A stretch of 64,000 nucleotides of DNA from Pseudomonadota bacterium (GCA_037200975.1 JBBCGI010000001.1:2108001-2172000); one strand, 5' to 3'. Positions 30,061-40,613 are shown, counted from the stretch's first letter. A program made the numbers and translations. Notes: generated from the sequence alone by a model not told the origin.

Positions 30061-30582
30061 CTACTGCTGATGCCGCTCCTGGCGGGCGCGGCGCCGCTCG
30101 AGCATGCGCTGCCGTTCCTCGGGTGAGGCGTTCTGCCAGCGCTCGCGCAGGCGGCGGCGTTGCTCGGGCGTGAGATTCTTGAAGCGGTGGTAGTTGTCGC
30201 GCACGCGCTCCTTCTGGTCGGGCGGCAGCTGCTGGTAACGGTGCCAGCGTTTGCGCGCCAGCTCGCGTTGCTCGGGACTCAAGTCCTTCCAACGCGAAAA
30301 CCGCTCCTGCGCCTTCTGCCGCTCTTCGGGCGACATCGCCGCCCAGCGGCGCGTGCCGCGCAACAGGCGCTGCTGCTGCGCCGGGTCGAGCGAGTTCCAG
30401 CGCTCGCGGAACCGGCTGAGCGTCTTCTGTTCCTCGGCGCTCAGAGATTCCCAGCTCGTCGGCGCCGGGGCACTGACAACCGGCTCGTCGGCGCGCGCGC
30501 GGCCGGCAACCGCGCAATGCAGGCCCACTGCAAACAGCGCGGCCAGCGCCGCGCGGCGTGAGAGCACGTTTCGGCTAGTCAT
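30061..30582 (-). CDS. DUF3106 domain-containing exported protein
   Basis: 173 residues. Signal peptide (ALAALFAVGLHCAVAGRARA), then a highly charged helical region made of repeated units of the form (L/F)(S/T)PEQR...RW...LP, about 14-16 residues each, typical of DUF3106. Arg/Glu/Gln-rich; distantly reminiscent of periplasmic Spy/CpxP-type helical proteins, but that link is inference. Last gene of the sigma/DUF3619/small protein operon, overlapping the preceding gene by 8 nt. Confidence 0.8.
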   Translation of the reverse strand: MTSRNVLSRRAALAALFAVGLHCAVAGRARADEPVVSAPAPTSWESLSAEEQKTLSRFRERWNSLDPAQQQRLLRGTRRWAAMSPEERQKAQERFSRWKDLSPEQRELARKRWHRYQQLPPDQKERVRDNYHRFKNLTPEQRRRLRERWQNASPEERQRMLERRRARQERHQQ

Positions 30583-30760
30583 GATCTTTGCCTTCGACGG
30601 GAGCTTTCGGCTTCTTGCCGCTGCCCGCGAGATTGTCGATGTCGGCCTTGGCGAGGAAATCCGAGAAATCCCCGTCCTGCGAGTCCTCGTTCACTTCGTC
30701 GATGCCGCCCAGGAATTCCAGCAGGTCTTCGTCGGGCTCGGTTTTCTTCGGCTCGCTCAT
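30575..30760 (-). CDS. Small acidic protein of the sigma/DUF3106 operon
   Basis: 61 residues from the ATG complementary to 30758-30760, which shares ATGA with the stop of the upstream DUF3619 gene. Sequence is acidic in the first two thirds (DEDLLEFLGGIDEVNEDSQDGDFSDFL) and basic at the end. No membrane helix. No family recognised. Tight overlaps on both sides support that it is translated with its neighbours. Confidence 0.65.
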   Translation of the reverse strand: MSEPKKTEPDEDLLEFLGGIDEVNEDSQDGDFSDFLAKADIDNLAGSGKKPKAPVEGKDHD

Positions 30761-31107
30761 GACTCCACTTCGCCCGCGGCCCACTCGTAGAACTCGAGGT
30801 CTTCTCCGTCGTCGACGAAATCGGGCGCATCGGCATCGGCGAGCAGATCGATGTCCTCGACCGGGCTCGCGGTCGGCGTCGGTTCCACGACCGGATTACG
30901 CGACCACATCACCACCGCCAGCACCGCGGCGGCCGCAGCGCCCGCCGGCACATAGGAACGCCACCAATGCCGCGCGGGCTGCTGCAGCTGATCGAGCGCC
31001 GCGTGGCGCGCCTGCGTGAGGCGCGACAACGTGCGACCGTCAAGCCGCGCGGCGCTCTCGTCGAGCACATCCTGCGTACGTTTTTCGAACGGTGTCTGCT
31101 CATTCAT
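30757..31107 (-). CDS. DUF3619 family membrane protein, likely anti-sigma partner
   Basis: 116 residues. Short cytoplasmic N-domain (FEKRTQDVLDESAARLDGRTLSRLTQARHAAL), one membrane helix at about 51-68 (SYVPAGAAAAAVLAVVMW), then an acidic tail (EDIDLLADADAPDFVDDGEDLEFYEWAA). DUF3619 genes regularly follow a sigma factor gene, as here (12 nt downstream), so an anti-sigma role is reasonable but unproven. Overlaps the next gene by 4 nt. Confidence 0.78.
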   Translation of the reverse strand: MNEQTPFEKRTQDVLDESAARLDGRTLSRLTQARHAALDQLQQPARHWWRSYVPAGAAAAAVLAVVMWSRNPVVEPTPTASPVEDIDLLADADAPDFVDDGEDLEFYEWAAGEVES

Positions 31108-31119
31108 GGGTCGCGGCCT

Positions 31120-31656
31120 TCAGAACACTTCACCCAGTTTCGCGCGCAGGGCTTCCAGCGCGCGGAAATAATGCGTCTTCACACTGCCTTCCGAACAGCC
31201 CATCGCGCTCGCTGTGCCGGCCACATCGAGGCCTTCGAAATTTCGCAACAGGAAGGCCTGCTGCTGACGCGGCGGCAGCGCCGCCACGGCGGTCTCGAGC
31301 ACACCGATCGCCTCGTCGAGCTCCAGGCGCTTCGCCGGGCCTACATCGGGGCTGGGCGCTTCCGCGATCGGATCGAATTCCTCGTCCTCATCCGCGCGCA
31401 CCGGCAGCCAGGCCATGATGCGGCCGCGTACCGTGCGCCGCCGCTGCATGTCGCGAATACGATTGGCGAGGATGCGATAGAACAGCGGCCGCCACTCCTC
31501 GACGGAACGCGAACCGTACGACTGCACCAGTTTCATCATGGAATCCTGCACGGCATCGAGCGCGTCGTCGTCGTTGCGCAAACCCAGCTGCGCGATCTTG
31601 AACGCGCGCTTCTCGACACCGGCCAGGAACTGATCGAGAGCACGGCTGTTCGTCAT
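31120..31656 (-). CDS. RNA polymerase sigma factor, ECF/RpoE-like
   Basis: 178 residues from the ATG complementary to 31654-31656 (an ORF extends further but the additional residues show no sigma similarity). Region 2: RAFKIAQLGLRNDDDALDAVQDSMMKLVQSY and WRPLFYRILANRIRDMQRR; region 4: AALPPRQQQAFLLRNFEGLDVAGTASAMGCSEGSVKTHYFRALEALR. First gene of an operon with DUF3619, a small acidic protein and DUF3106, suggesting a membrane or envelope signal. Target promoters not determined. Confidence 0.87.
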   Translation of the reverse strand: MTNSRALDQFLAGVEKRAFKIAQLGLRNDDDALDAVQDSMMKLVQSYGSRSVEEWRPLFYRILANRIRDMQRRRTVRGRIMAWLPVRADEDEEFDPIAEAPSPDVGPAKRLELDEAIGVLETAVAALPPRQQQAFLLRNFEGLDVAGTASAMGCSEGSVKTHYFRALEALRAKLGEVF

Positions 31657-32031
31657 TGATTGGGAATTCCGACTACGCCCGATCCGGAAATCGAGCGTGT
31701 TATAAACGCCGGCGAGCGTAACAAACGCGGTCATGGTGGGTGTAACGCACCCGGAACCGGTTCGTTGACCGGGACGATCCGCGTATTGCGATTCCGTGAA
31801 TCAGGAACTTACGAACAATCCCGCAGGCTTCGCGTCACATGTGTGCAATAAGACACGCCGTTGCGCGTGTCCATTTTTGTAACTGGTTGTTTCCATTAGA
31901 TACGCGCGCATGTGCTCACGATTCGATCAGTTAAACGGGAAACTGCAAAAACAAGCCATTTTTGTAGGCTTCCGCCGACGCCATCCACAGACTTATCCAC
32001 ACGCACTGTGGACAACCTTTGGGGTGCGGCA
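31657..32031. other. 375-nt gap between divergent sigma factor and priA genes
   Basis: No convincing gene is present. The part next to priA is more AT-rich (about 31840-31990) than the surroundings and carries the DnaA-box-like inverted pair annotated separately. Promoters for both divergent genes must lie here. An in-frame ATG at 31912 would extend PriA by 40 residues but has no PriA-like sequence. Confidence 0.6.
31993..32015. promoter_or_regulatory. Inverted pair of DnaA-box-like 9-mers before priA
   Basis: TTATCCACA at 31993-32001 is identical to the consensus DnaA box, and TGTGGACAA at 32007-32015 is the reverse complement of the near-consensus TTGTCCACA. They are separated by 5 nt, giving a nearly perfect 23-bp palindrome. 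A weaker match, CCATCCACA, is at 31981-31989. The site lies 17 nt before the likely priA start. It may be a DnaA-controlled operator; a replication origin is not indicated by gene context. Confidence 0.6.
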
Positions 32032-34239
<2,208 letters not shown>

Positions 34240-34242
<3 letters not shown>

Positions 34243-34319
34243 ATAGGGTGCCGGGTGGGGAAAGTGGGGAAAGCGGGCTTCGCCGCTTTCCCCACTTTCC
34301 CCACCCGGCACCCTATCTA
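34240..34319. repeat. Perfect 37-bp palindrome overlapping two stop codons
   Basis: Arms 34240-34276 and 34283-34319 are fully complementary with a 6-nt loop GCTTCG. The left end includes the priA TAG (34240-34242) and the right arm includes the stop (34313-34315) of the convergent anti-sigma gene. The arm core is shared with the palindrome at 28901-28970, though the tips differ. Probably serves as terminator for both genes; a member of a dispersed palindrome family. Confidence 0.88.
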
Positions 34320-35059
34320 TCCCACCCACCCAGCCGCGCGTTCTCCTCGCCGGCGGCATCGAGCGCCTCGCCGGCGATACGCCTCTCGATCGCCGCGAGA
34401 ATCGCCGCGGGCATCGCGCCCGCCGCCTGCTGCAGCTGCCCCGCCGGAAGCTCCGCGACTGCAGTAGCCGCAACCTGCCAATCGCCGCCGGCGCGGCACG
34501 CAAGGCCGGCCGTCCGCGTCGCGGGCAGTGTGAAACTGCGGCAGTAGTTTCCATCGCGCGCCTTGAACGTGACGCCGATCTGCACCGGCTCCTCGCGGCG
34601 CTGATCGCTGGCGAGTTGCCGGTCAAGCGCGTTGGCGAGTTCACCACGCGCCACCAGTGCGCCGCCGTTCGCGGCGAACAGGCCCTGCTCCGCCGGCGCG
34701 AACACCCGCCACGAAATCACGACGCCGAGCACCACGCTCGCCGCCATGGCACCCCACTCACGAAAACCCCAGCCGCGCCCCGGCACGCGGTCGCCTTTCG
34801 TTGGAAATTTCAGCACCTTGCCGCCGCCGCGCGACGCGGGCGCCGGATTGGCTCTGGCCGCGGACACCAGCCGCTCGGGTAGCGGCTGATTGACCACCTC
34901 CGCAAAAGCACCGGCCACTTTCGCCCGCAGCGCGCGATGTTTTTCCACGCGGCGCGCGAGCCCCGGGTCGTTCTCCACGGCGGCGGCGATCGCAGCGCGT
35001 TGCACGGCATCGAGCTCGCCGTCGGCGTAGGCCATCAGCGTTTCGTCGTCGTAGTTCAC
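34313..35059 (-). CDS. Membrane anti-sigma factor
   Basis: 248 residues from a GTG that overlaps the sigma stop (GTGA). N-domain MNYDDETLMAYADGELD... is the classic anti-sigma start (no zinc motif), then a linker, one membrane helix at about 103-120 (GAMAASVVLGVVISWRVF), and an outer domain with two cysteines (NYCRSF, LACRAG). Partner of the ECF sigma factor encoded just upstream. The divergent neighbour is an S8 protease, which could act on the outer domain. Confidence 0.83.
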   Translation of the reverse strand: MNYDDETLMAYADGELDAVQRAAIAAAVENDPGLARRVEKHRALRAKVAGAFAEVVNQPLPERLVSAARANPAPASRGGGKVLKFPTKGDRVPGRGWGFREWGAMAASVVLGVVISWRVFAPAEQGLFAANGGALVARGELANALDRQLASDQRREEPVQIGVTFKARDGNYCRSFTLPATRTAGLACRAGGDWQVAATAVAELPAGQLQQAAGAMPAAILAAIERRIAGEALDAAGEENARLGGWDR

Positions 35060-35565
35060 GCCGGATCTCCCCTGTCTTCATCGGCAAGCGCCGCGGCCAG
35101 CGCCGTACGGCCACGCGCCAGACGGCTCGTCAGCGTGCCGATCGGAACTTCGAGCACCTCGGCCGCTTCCTTGTACGACATCCCCTCGACCAGCACGAGC
35201 GCGATGGCCAGCCGCTGCTCCTCCGGTAGTTTGCCCATCGCCTCCGACACCGACCACAGGTTCGCGTCGGTATCGGCGGGCGATACCGCCGGATGCGAGC
35301 CGCTGTCCTCGGGCAAAGGCACCTCGCCGCGCCTCTGGCGCGCGCGCAAACCATCTACCCAGGCGTTCTTCATGATGCCGAACATCCACGAGCCGAGATT
35401 CGCGCCGGGCCGCAGCTGATCGCTGTTCTTCCACGCGCGTTCGACCGCCGTCTGCACGAGGTCGTCGGCGTCGTGTTGATTTCGCGACAACGAGCGCGCA
35501 AAGCGGCGCAGCCGCGGCAGCAGCCCGACGATGCGTTCACCGATTTCCTCCATCCCGTCAGTCAT
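35056..35565 (-). CDS. RNA polymerase sigma factor, ECF type
   Basis: 169 residues. Region 2 contains RFARSLSRNQHDADDLVQTAVERAW and SWMFGIMKNAWVDGLRARQR; region 4 contains KLPEEQRLAIALVLVEGMSYKEAAEVLEVPIGTLTSRLARGRTAL. The start is the ATG complementary to 35563-35565; upstream frame runs into the S8 gene on the other strand. Co-transcribed with its anti-sigma gene through a GTGA overlap and divergent from the S8 protease, with about 43 nt between starts. Confidence 0.87.
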   Translation of the reverse strand: MTDGMEEIGERIVGLLPRLRRFARSLSRNQHDADDLVQTAVERAWKNSDQLRPGANLGSWMFGIMKNAWVDGLRARQRRGEVPLPEDSGSHPAVSPADTDANLWSVSEAMGKLPEEQRLAIALVLVEGMSYKEAAEVLEVPIGTLTSRLARGRTALAAALADEDRGDPA

Positions 35566-35608
35566 GTTTTCATGGCGGATAATACGTCTGGCGAGGGTGT
35601 TTTCTTCC

Positions 35609-36856
35609 GTGCGCAAAGTTCTCGCAGTATTCACGCGCGGATTCGTGCTGTGCGTCGCGCTCGCGGGCGTCGCCGCCGCGCAGCTGCCGGTGCCGCAGGT
35701 GCAACTCCCGCAATTGCCCACGCCGAACGCAGCGCTGCCTGGCGTGCAGGATCTCACCCGGGGCGTCGGCAGCCCGCTGCGCGAGCTTTCCGCGGTGCGC
35801 GCTCTGCGAATCGAACGCGCCTGGCGCGAACATCGCGCCGAGCTCGACCGCGTGAACGACGAGCTCATCGTGCGCGCCGAAGTGGTGGCGATCGACATCT
35901 CCGAAGCGGCACTCGCGCTGGCACTGAAGGCCGATTTCCGCGTGCTGCGTACCCAGGAACTCGCCGATCTCGGCTTGCGGATCACGGTGCTGCAGGCGCC
36001 CGCCGGCTGGAGCGCGAGCCGCGGCCTGAAGCGCCTGCGGAAGTTAGACCCCGCAGGCAGCTACGACTACAACCATGTCTATCTGGACAGCGGCGCGATC
36101 GCTGCTGCCGTTTCCGGGTCCGCCGCGCCAGGGCCCGCGGGTGCCGGCGCGCGCCTCGGCCTCATCGACGGCGGCGTGGACGACAAACATCGCGCGCTGG
36201 CGGGAATCGTCCTGCATCGCTTCGGCTGCAATGGCGCCGCCGTGCCGGGCGCGCATGGCACCGCGGTCGCCTCGCTCGCGGTACGCGACAAATCCGTGAA
36301 TGAGCTGTTCGCCGCCGACGTGTACTGCGGTCTGCCTGCGGGCGGAGCGGTCGACGCGGTCGCCGCCGCGTTCGGCTGGATGGCACGCGAGCGCGTGGCG
36401 GTGATCAATGTGAGCCTGGTCGGGCCGCGCAATGTACTGCTCGAGCGCGTGGTGCGCAGCCTCGTCGGCCAGGGTTACGCCATCGTCGCCGCGGTGGGCA
36501 ACGATGGGCCCGCGGCGCCGCCGTTGTTTCCCGCCAGTTACGAGGGAGTCATCGGCGTCACCGCGGTGGACACAAAGCAGCGCGTGCTGGTCGAAGCCGG
36601 TCGCGGCAAACAGGTCGATTTCGCGGCGCTCGGTGTCAACGAGAACGCTGCGTTGGCGGCACCCGATTCTTGCGCCGCCGTACGCGGCACCTCATTCGCC
36701 GCGCCACTCGTCGCAAGGTTGTTAGCTCCTCGCATCGCGGCGCCCGATGCCGCGCAACGTCAGCGTGCGCTCGATGAACTGGCGCGAGCCGCGCGCGATC
36801 TCGGCGCGCAGGGCCGCGACGATGTGTACGGCGCCGGCCTCGTCGACGCCCTATAA
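35609..36856 (+). CDS. S8 (subtilisin-like) serine protease, exported
   Basis: About 415 residues from GTG 35609 (GTG 35597 and ATG 35564 are alternatives). Signal peptide VFTRGFVLCVALAGVAAAQ, a proline-rich stretch, a pro-region with I9-like pattern, then a full subtilisin domain: Asp187 (GLIDGGVD), His216 (GAHGTAVAS), oxyanion Asn298 (AAVGNDG) and Ser362 (GTSFAAP). All catalytic residues are intact. Divergent from a sigma/anti-sigma pair, mirroring the S8-sigma-anti-sigma order at 22.2-25.2 kb. Periplasmic or secreted; substrate unknown. Confidence 0.86.
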   Translation: MRKVLAVFTRGFVLCVALAGVAAAQLPVPQVQLPQLPTPNAALPGVQDLTRGVGSPLRELSAVRALRIERAWREHRAELDRVNDELIVRAEVVAIDISEAALALALKADFRVLRTQELADLGLRITVLQAPAGWSASRGLKRLRKLDPAGSYDYNHVYLDSGAIAAAVSGSAAPGPAGAGARLGLIDGGVDDKHRALAGIVLHRFGCNGAAVPGAHGTAVASLAVRDKSVNELFAADVYCGLPAGGAVDAVAAAFGWMARERVAVINVSLVGPRNVLLERVVRSLVGQGYAIVAAVGNDGPAAPPLFPASYEGVIGVTAVDTKQRVLVEAGRGKQVDFAALGVNENAALAAPDSCAAVRGTSFAAPLVARLLAPRIAAPDAAQRQRALDELARAARDLGAQGRDDVYGAGLVDAL

Positions 36857-36974
36857 GTAGAGTGGGTTAAGTCAAATGGAAACTTCCGGGCGCCAGGGAA
36901 GAAATCGGGCCTCCCGGTCGTAGTACCTCCTGAGAGCTGCGGATGTCCCGCAGCGCAAATTCCAGGAGAGATCC

Positions 36975-37580
36975 ATGAACAAGTACTTCATCAAATCGGC
37001 TGCGGCGTTTGCGCTGATCTGCGGCGCACCACTGCTGCAGGCCCAGGTTCTCGGCGGCGGCGCCACGGGTGGGCTCGGCGGTTCGCTGGGCGGCACGCTC
37101 GGCGGCGGCATGGGAAGCGTGAGTGGAATGGGCAATGCCGGCGGCTCGATCGGCGGCAGTCTCGATCGCGGCGATACCTTGCGCCGTCACACGTCGGGCG
37201 CCGTCGATCGCACTCGTGACACCACCGGCCGCGTGCGCGACCGCGCTGCGACCACGCGGGGCACGGCGCAGGGCGCCGCCAGCGGTGCCGCGAACGCCGC
37301 AAACAATGGCATCGCGGGTTCGGTGAACGGCGCAGGCGGTGCAGCGGCGACTGCGAACCAGGCGAGTCCGGGTGTCAGCGGCGCAGCCAACGGAAATGCC
37401 GCGGGCAGCCTCACCGGCCGCCTCGACTCCGTGAAGAACGCCGCGCCGGCGACCGAAATGCCGGGCGCTACGTCGATGCCCACGACGCAGCCGCGCAGCT
37501 TCACGTCCCCGGTACAGGCCAGCGCCAATGCCAATGCGAACGCCTCGGGTGATGCGTCGGTGAGCACGGCTCGCCAGTAG
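36975..37580 (+). CDS. Exported Gly/Ala-rich low-complexity protein
   Basis: 201 residues after the ribosome-binding site AGGAGAG. Signal peptide ending near LLQAQ (residue 23), then glycine-rich repeats (LGGGATGGLGGSLGGTLGGG), a charged Arg/Asp/Thr segment, and Ala/Asn/Gly-rich sequence ending in SANANANASGDASVS. No cysteines except in the signal peptide. No family recognised; likely intrinsically disordered and outside the cytoplasm. Followed by a clear terminator. Confidence 0.65.
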   Translation: MNKYFIKSAAAFALICGAPLLQAQVLGGGATGGLGGSLGGTLGGGMGSVSGMGNAGGSIGGSLDRGDTLRRHTSGAVDRTRDTTGRVRDRAATTRGTAQGAASGAANAANNGIAGSVNGAGGAAATANQASPGVSGAANGNAAGSLTGRLDSVKNAAPATEMPGATSMPTTQPRSFTSPVQASANANANASGDASVSTARQ

Positions 37581-37591
37581 ACAGGTGGCAA

Positions 37592-37630
37592 AAAAAGCGG
37601 CGGAACCCGCACGGGTTCCGCCGCCTTTTC
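37592..37630. terminator. Bidirectional rho-independent terminator
   Basis: Perfect 12-bp stem: GCGGCGGAACCC (37597-37608) and GGGTTCCGCCGC (37613-37624) with loop GCAC. It is flanked by an A-run on the left and CTTTTC on the right, so it can end both the Gly/Ala-rich gene and the convergent EF-hand gene. Confidence 0.9.
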
Positions 37631-37656
37631 ATTGCAAAGTATCGAACAGCCCTGTT

Positions 37657-38121
37657 TCAACTCTGGGGCTGCGGTCCGCGGTGCGGACGGCCGTGCGCCA
37701 GTTCCGCCTTGCTGAGCTGGCCATTCTTGTCCGTGTCCAGCGCGGCGAAACGATCGGCCAGGCGCGGCAACTTTGCCTGCACTTCATCGAGCGACAGCTG
37801 ACCATCGGCGTTGATGTCGGCCTCCTTGAAGCGTTCTTCCATCTTCTGCTTCATGTCGCCGCGACGGGTGGCGCGCGCCTGCTTCATCTCGTCCGGGGTG
37901 ACGTAGCCGTCCTTGTTCAGATCGAGCTTGTCGAACCATTCGCCGGAACGTTCGGAACCCGCGGCGGTGGCCTCGGCGCGCGACACGCGGCCGTCACCAT
38001 CCTGGTCCGCGCGCAGGACATTGCCGCCCGGCGCATCGGAAGTCGGTTTGTCGCCGGCGAACGTGGCGCCGGCGAACAGGGCGGCCAGCGTGAGGGCGCA
38101 GGTCGAAAGGGTGGTCTTCAT
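37657..38121 (-). CDS. EF-hand calcium-binding protein, exported
   Basis: 154 residues. Signal peptide TLSTCALTLAALFAGATFA, then four EF-hand loops: DQDGDGRVSRAEA, DLNKDGYVTPDEM, DINADGQLSLDEV and DTDKNGQLSKAEL. Each has acidic residues at positions 1, 3, 5 and 12, so calcium binding is likely in the periplasm. The start is the ATG complementary to 38119-38121 with upstream AGGAGATT. Role in calcium buffering or signalling is inference. Confidence 0.85.
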   Translation of the reverse strand: MKTTLSTCALTLAALFAGATFAGDKPTSDAPGGNVLRADQDGDGRVSRAEATAAGSERSGEWFDKLDLNKDGYVTPDEMKQARATRRGDMKQKMEERFKEADINADGQLSLDEVQAKLPRLADRFAALDTDKNGQLSKAELAHGRPHRGPQPQS

Positions 38122-38260
38122 CGGGAATCTCCTGTGGAAAATGAGGCCTGCGAGGAGATCAACGCGCACGCGGGCTTTCGGTTTACAGGTGTGAAGGGGA
38201 TACCGGGACGTTCCTTGCTAAGATTCGGCCCGTCAATTCGAGTTCCAGACAGGTCCCCCC

Positions 38261-40012
38261 GTGAAATCCGAGTTAGAGCGCCTGCTGCAAGAGGCGTTGC
38301 GATCACTTGTTCCCACCGTTCTGGCCGAGCCGGTCGATCCGGCGCAGGTCGTGGTCGAACGCGCGCGCGACGAGAAACACGGCGATTTCGCCAGCAACAT
38401 CGCCATGCGGCTCGCGAAAGCCGCGCGCAAGAATCCGCGCGAATTGGCAGAGGCCATCATCGCCGCGCTGCCCAAAAGCGCTCTCGTGACCAGCGCGGAG
38501 ATCGCCGGCGCCGGGTTCATCAATTTCCGGCTGGCGCGCGACGCGTGGCTCTCGGGCCTCGAGGCCGTCGCCGCACAAGGCGCGTCCTACGGCCACGGCA
38601 AGGTGGGCGCCGGCCGCAAGGTGATGGTCGAGTTCGTGTCCGCAAACCCCACCGGCCCGATGCACGTGGGCCACGGCCGCGGCGCCGCCTACGGCGCGAC
38701 GCTCTGCAACCTGCTCGACGCCACCGGTCACGCGGTTTATCGCGAGTACTACGTCAACGATGCCGGCCGGCAGATCGACATCCTCGCGGTCAGCGTCTAT
38801 CTACGTTATCTCGAGCTTTGCGGCGAGACGGTTGCGTTTCCGTCGAACGGTTATCGCGCGCCGTACATCCTGCCGGTGGCGCAGGCGCTGCATGCGCAGC
38901 GCGGCAACACGCTCCAGCGCCCTGCCGCAAAGATCGCGGCCGGCGCACCGCCCGACGCACCGGCTGGCGACAAGGACAAACACATCGATGGCCTGATCGC
39001 CAACTCGCGGGCCGCCCTGGGCAACGCCGAGTTCGATTCCATCGTGATCTTCGCGCGCGACGCGATGATGGCCGACATCCGCAACGATCTCGAAGAGTTC
39101 GGCGTGTATTTCGACCGCTGGTACTCGGAGCGCGCGCTCAATCAGGGCGGCGCCATCGACCGCGCACTCGCGGAGCTGCGCAAGAGCGGCCGCGTCTATA
39201 CGAAAGACGGCGCCGAGTGGTTCAAGTCCACGGAATTCGGCGACGACGAAGACCGCGTGGTCGTGCGCGCCAACGGCGAGAAGACCTACTTCGCCTCCGA
39301 CATCGCCTATCACTTCGACAAATTGCAGCGCGGCCACGAGCTGCTCATCGACGTCTGGGGCGCGGACCATCATGGCTACGTCGCGCGCGTGCGCGGCGCG
39401 CTGGTGGCGCTCGGCCGCCCCGCCGATTCGTTCGAAGTGTGCCTGATGCAGCTGGTGAGCCTGTTTCGCGGCGGCGAGAAGCTCGCGATGGGCAAACGCG
39501 AAGGCAACTTCGTCACGCTGCGTGACCTGCGCAATGAAGTCGGCAACGACGCCTGCCGGTTCTTCTACCTGCTGCGCGGCCATGACCAGGCACTGGATTT
39601 CGACCTGGAGCTGGCGAAATCCCGCAGCAATGAGAATCCCGTGTACTACATCCAGTACGCGCATGCGCGCGTGGCCTCGGTGATGAAGCAGCTCGGGTCG
39701 AAGGGCCACCTTTATGACGCAGCGGCCGCCGATCTCGCGCTGCTGACCAACTCCCACGAGCAGACGGTGATCACGGCGCTGTCGAAGTATCCGGAAATCG
39801 TCGAACACGCCGCGCTGAGCCGCGCCCCGCATTCGCTGGTGCATTACCTGCGCGACCTTGCCAACACACTGCACACCTATTACAACGCCGAGCAGTTCAT
39901 CGTCGAAGACGCCGCGCTGCGTAATGCGCGTCTGACGCTGGTGCTGGCCGTGCAACAGGTCATCCGCAACGGCCTCGGAATTCTCGGCGTCTCCGCGCCC
40001 GAGACGATGTAG
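38261..40012 (+). CDS. argS: Arginyl-tRNA synthetase
   Basis: 583 residues from a GTG. Class I synthetase: N-terminal Add-1 domain (MKSELERLLQEALRSLV), HIGH-type motif ANPTGPMHVGHGRGA, a KMSKS-like region LAMGKREGNFVTLRDL, and the C-terminal anticodon-binding all-helical domain ending in LGILGVSAPETM. It charges tRNA-Arg with arginine. Followed closely by a SPOR protein gene, a frequent gammaproteobacterial arrangement. Confidence 0.95.
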   Translation: MKSELERLLQEALRSLVPTVLAEPVDPAQVVVERARDEKHGDFASNIAMRLAKAARKNPRELAEAIIAALPKSALVTSAEIAGAGFINFRLARDAWLSGLEAVAAQGASYGHGKVGAGRKVMVEFVSANPTGPMHVGHGRGAAYGATLCNLLDATGHAVYREYYVNDAGRQIDILAVSVYLRYLELCGETVAFPSNGYRAPYILPVAQALHAQRGNTLQRPAAKIAAGAPPDAPAGDKDKHIDGLIANSRAALGNAEFDSIVIFARDAMMADIRNDLEEFGVYFDRWYSERALNQGGAIDRALAELRKSGRVYTKDGAEWFKSTEFGDDEDRVVVRANGEKTYFASDIAYHFDKLQRGHELLIDVWGADHHGYVARVRGALVALGRPADSFEVCLMQLVSLFRGGEKLAMGKREGNFVTLRDLRNEVGNDACRFFYLLRGHDQALDFDLELAKSRSNENPVYYIQYAHARVASVMKQLGSKGHLYDAAAADLALLTNSHEQTVITALSKYPEIVEHAALSRAPHSLVHYLRDLANTLHTYYNAEQFIVEDAALRNARLTLVLAVQQVIRNGLGILGVSAPETM

Positions 40013-40072
40013 GAGCAGGCACTGGCCGCGAAAATCACCAGCCGGGATTTCAAGCGCACGCGCGGCGGTGGC

Positions 40073-40609
40073 ATGCGCCTGGAATTCTCGCGTTATCGCG
40101 AGTTCGCGTTTGGCCTGGCAGTCGGGTTGTCCTTGTCGGTGCTGGTACTCGTCTGGCAGAACTACCGCGAGAAGAATGCGGCGGCCGTCCCGGCGGAAGT
40201 CCCGAAGCCCGAGCCGCGTTCGGGCAAATCGGCTGCCGCCGGTGACACCGAGGACGGCCCGAAAAACTACGACTTCTACGACATGTTGCCGAAGTTCGAA
40301 GTCGTGGTACCCGAGAAAGATCGCGAGGTCTCGCGCGAGCGCGACACCGCCCGCGCGCAGATCGAGCGCCCGGGCGTCTATGTGTTGCAGGCCGGCTCGT
40401 ATCGCAAGCAGGAAGAAGCGGACCGCATCCAGGCGCTGCTCAAGAAACAGGGTATCGACGCAAACGTGCAACGCGTGGCGGTCGATGATGACGTCTGGCA
40501 TCGCGTGCGCATCGGTCCGATCAGCGATCTGGCCGAGCTCAACCGCCTGCGCGCCCGGCTGCGCGCCGCGGAGTTCGACGATGCGCTCGTGATCCGGGTG
40601 GGAGACTAG
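40073..40609 (+). CDS. SPOR domain membrane protein
   Basis: 178 residues from ATG 40073. A membrane helix FAFGLAVGLSLSVLVLVW near the N-terminus, a charged linker, and a C-terminal SPOR domain (about 100-178: GVYVLQAGSYRKQEEADRI, WHRVRIGPISDLAELNRLRARL). SPOR domains bind denuded peptidoglycan at division sites; FtsN-like topology. An in-frame CTG at 40022 with AGGAG upstream would add 17 residues (basic, ending TRGGG) and may be the true start. Confidence 0.88.
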   Translation: MRLEFSRYREFAFGLAVGLSLSVLVLVWQNYREKNAAAVPAEVPKPEPRSGKSAAAGDTEDGPKNYDFYDMLPKFEVVVPEKDREVSRERDTARAQIERPGVYVLQAGSYRKQEEADRIQALLKKQGIDANVQRVAVDDDVWHRVRIGPISDLAELNRLRARLRAAEFDDALVIRVGD

Positions 40610-40613
40610 CCGG

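Noticed and set aside
31993-32015. Chromosomal replication origin
   Set aside because: Only two or three DnaA-box-like sites, no clear AT-rich unwinding element, and no dnaA, dnaN or parAB genes nearby.
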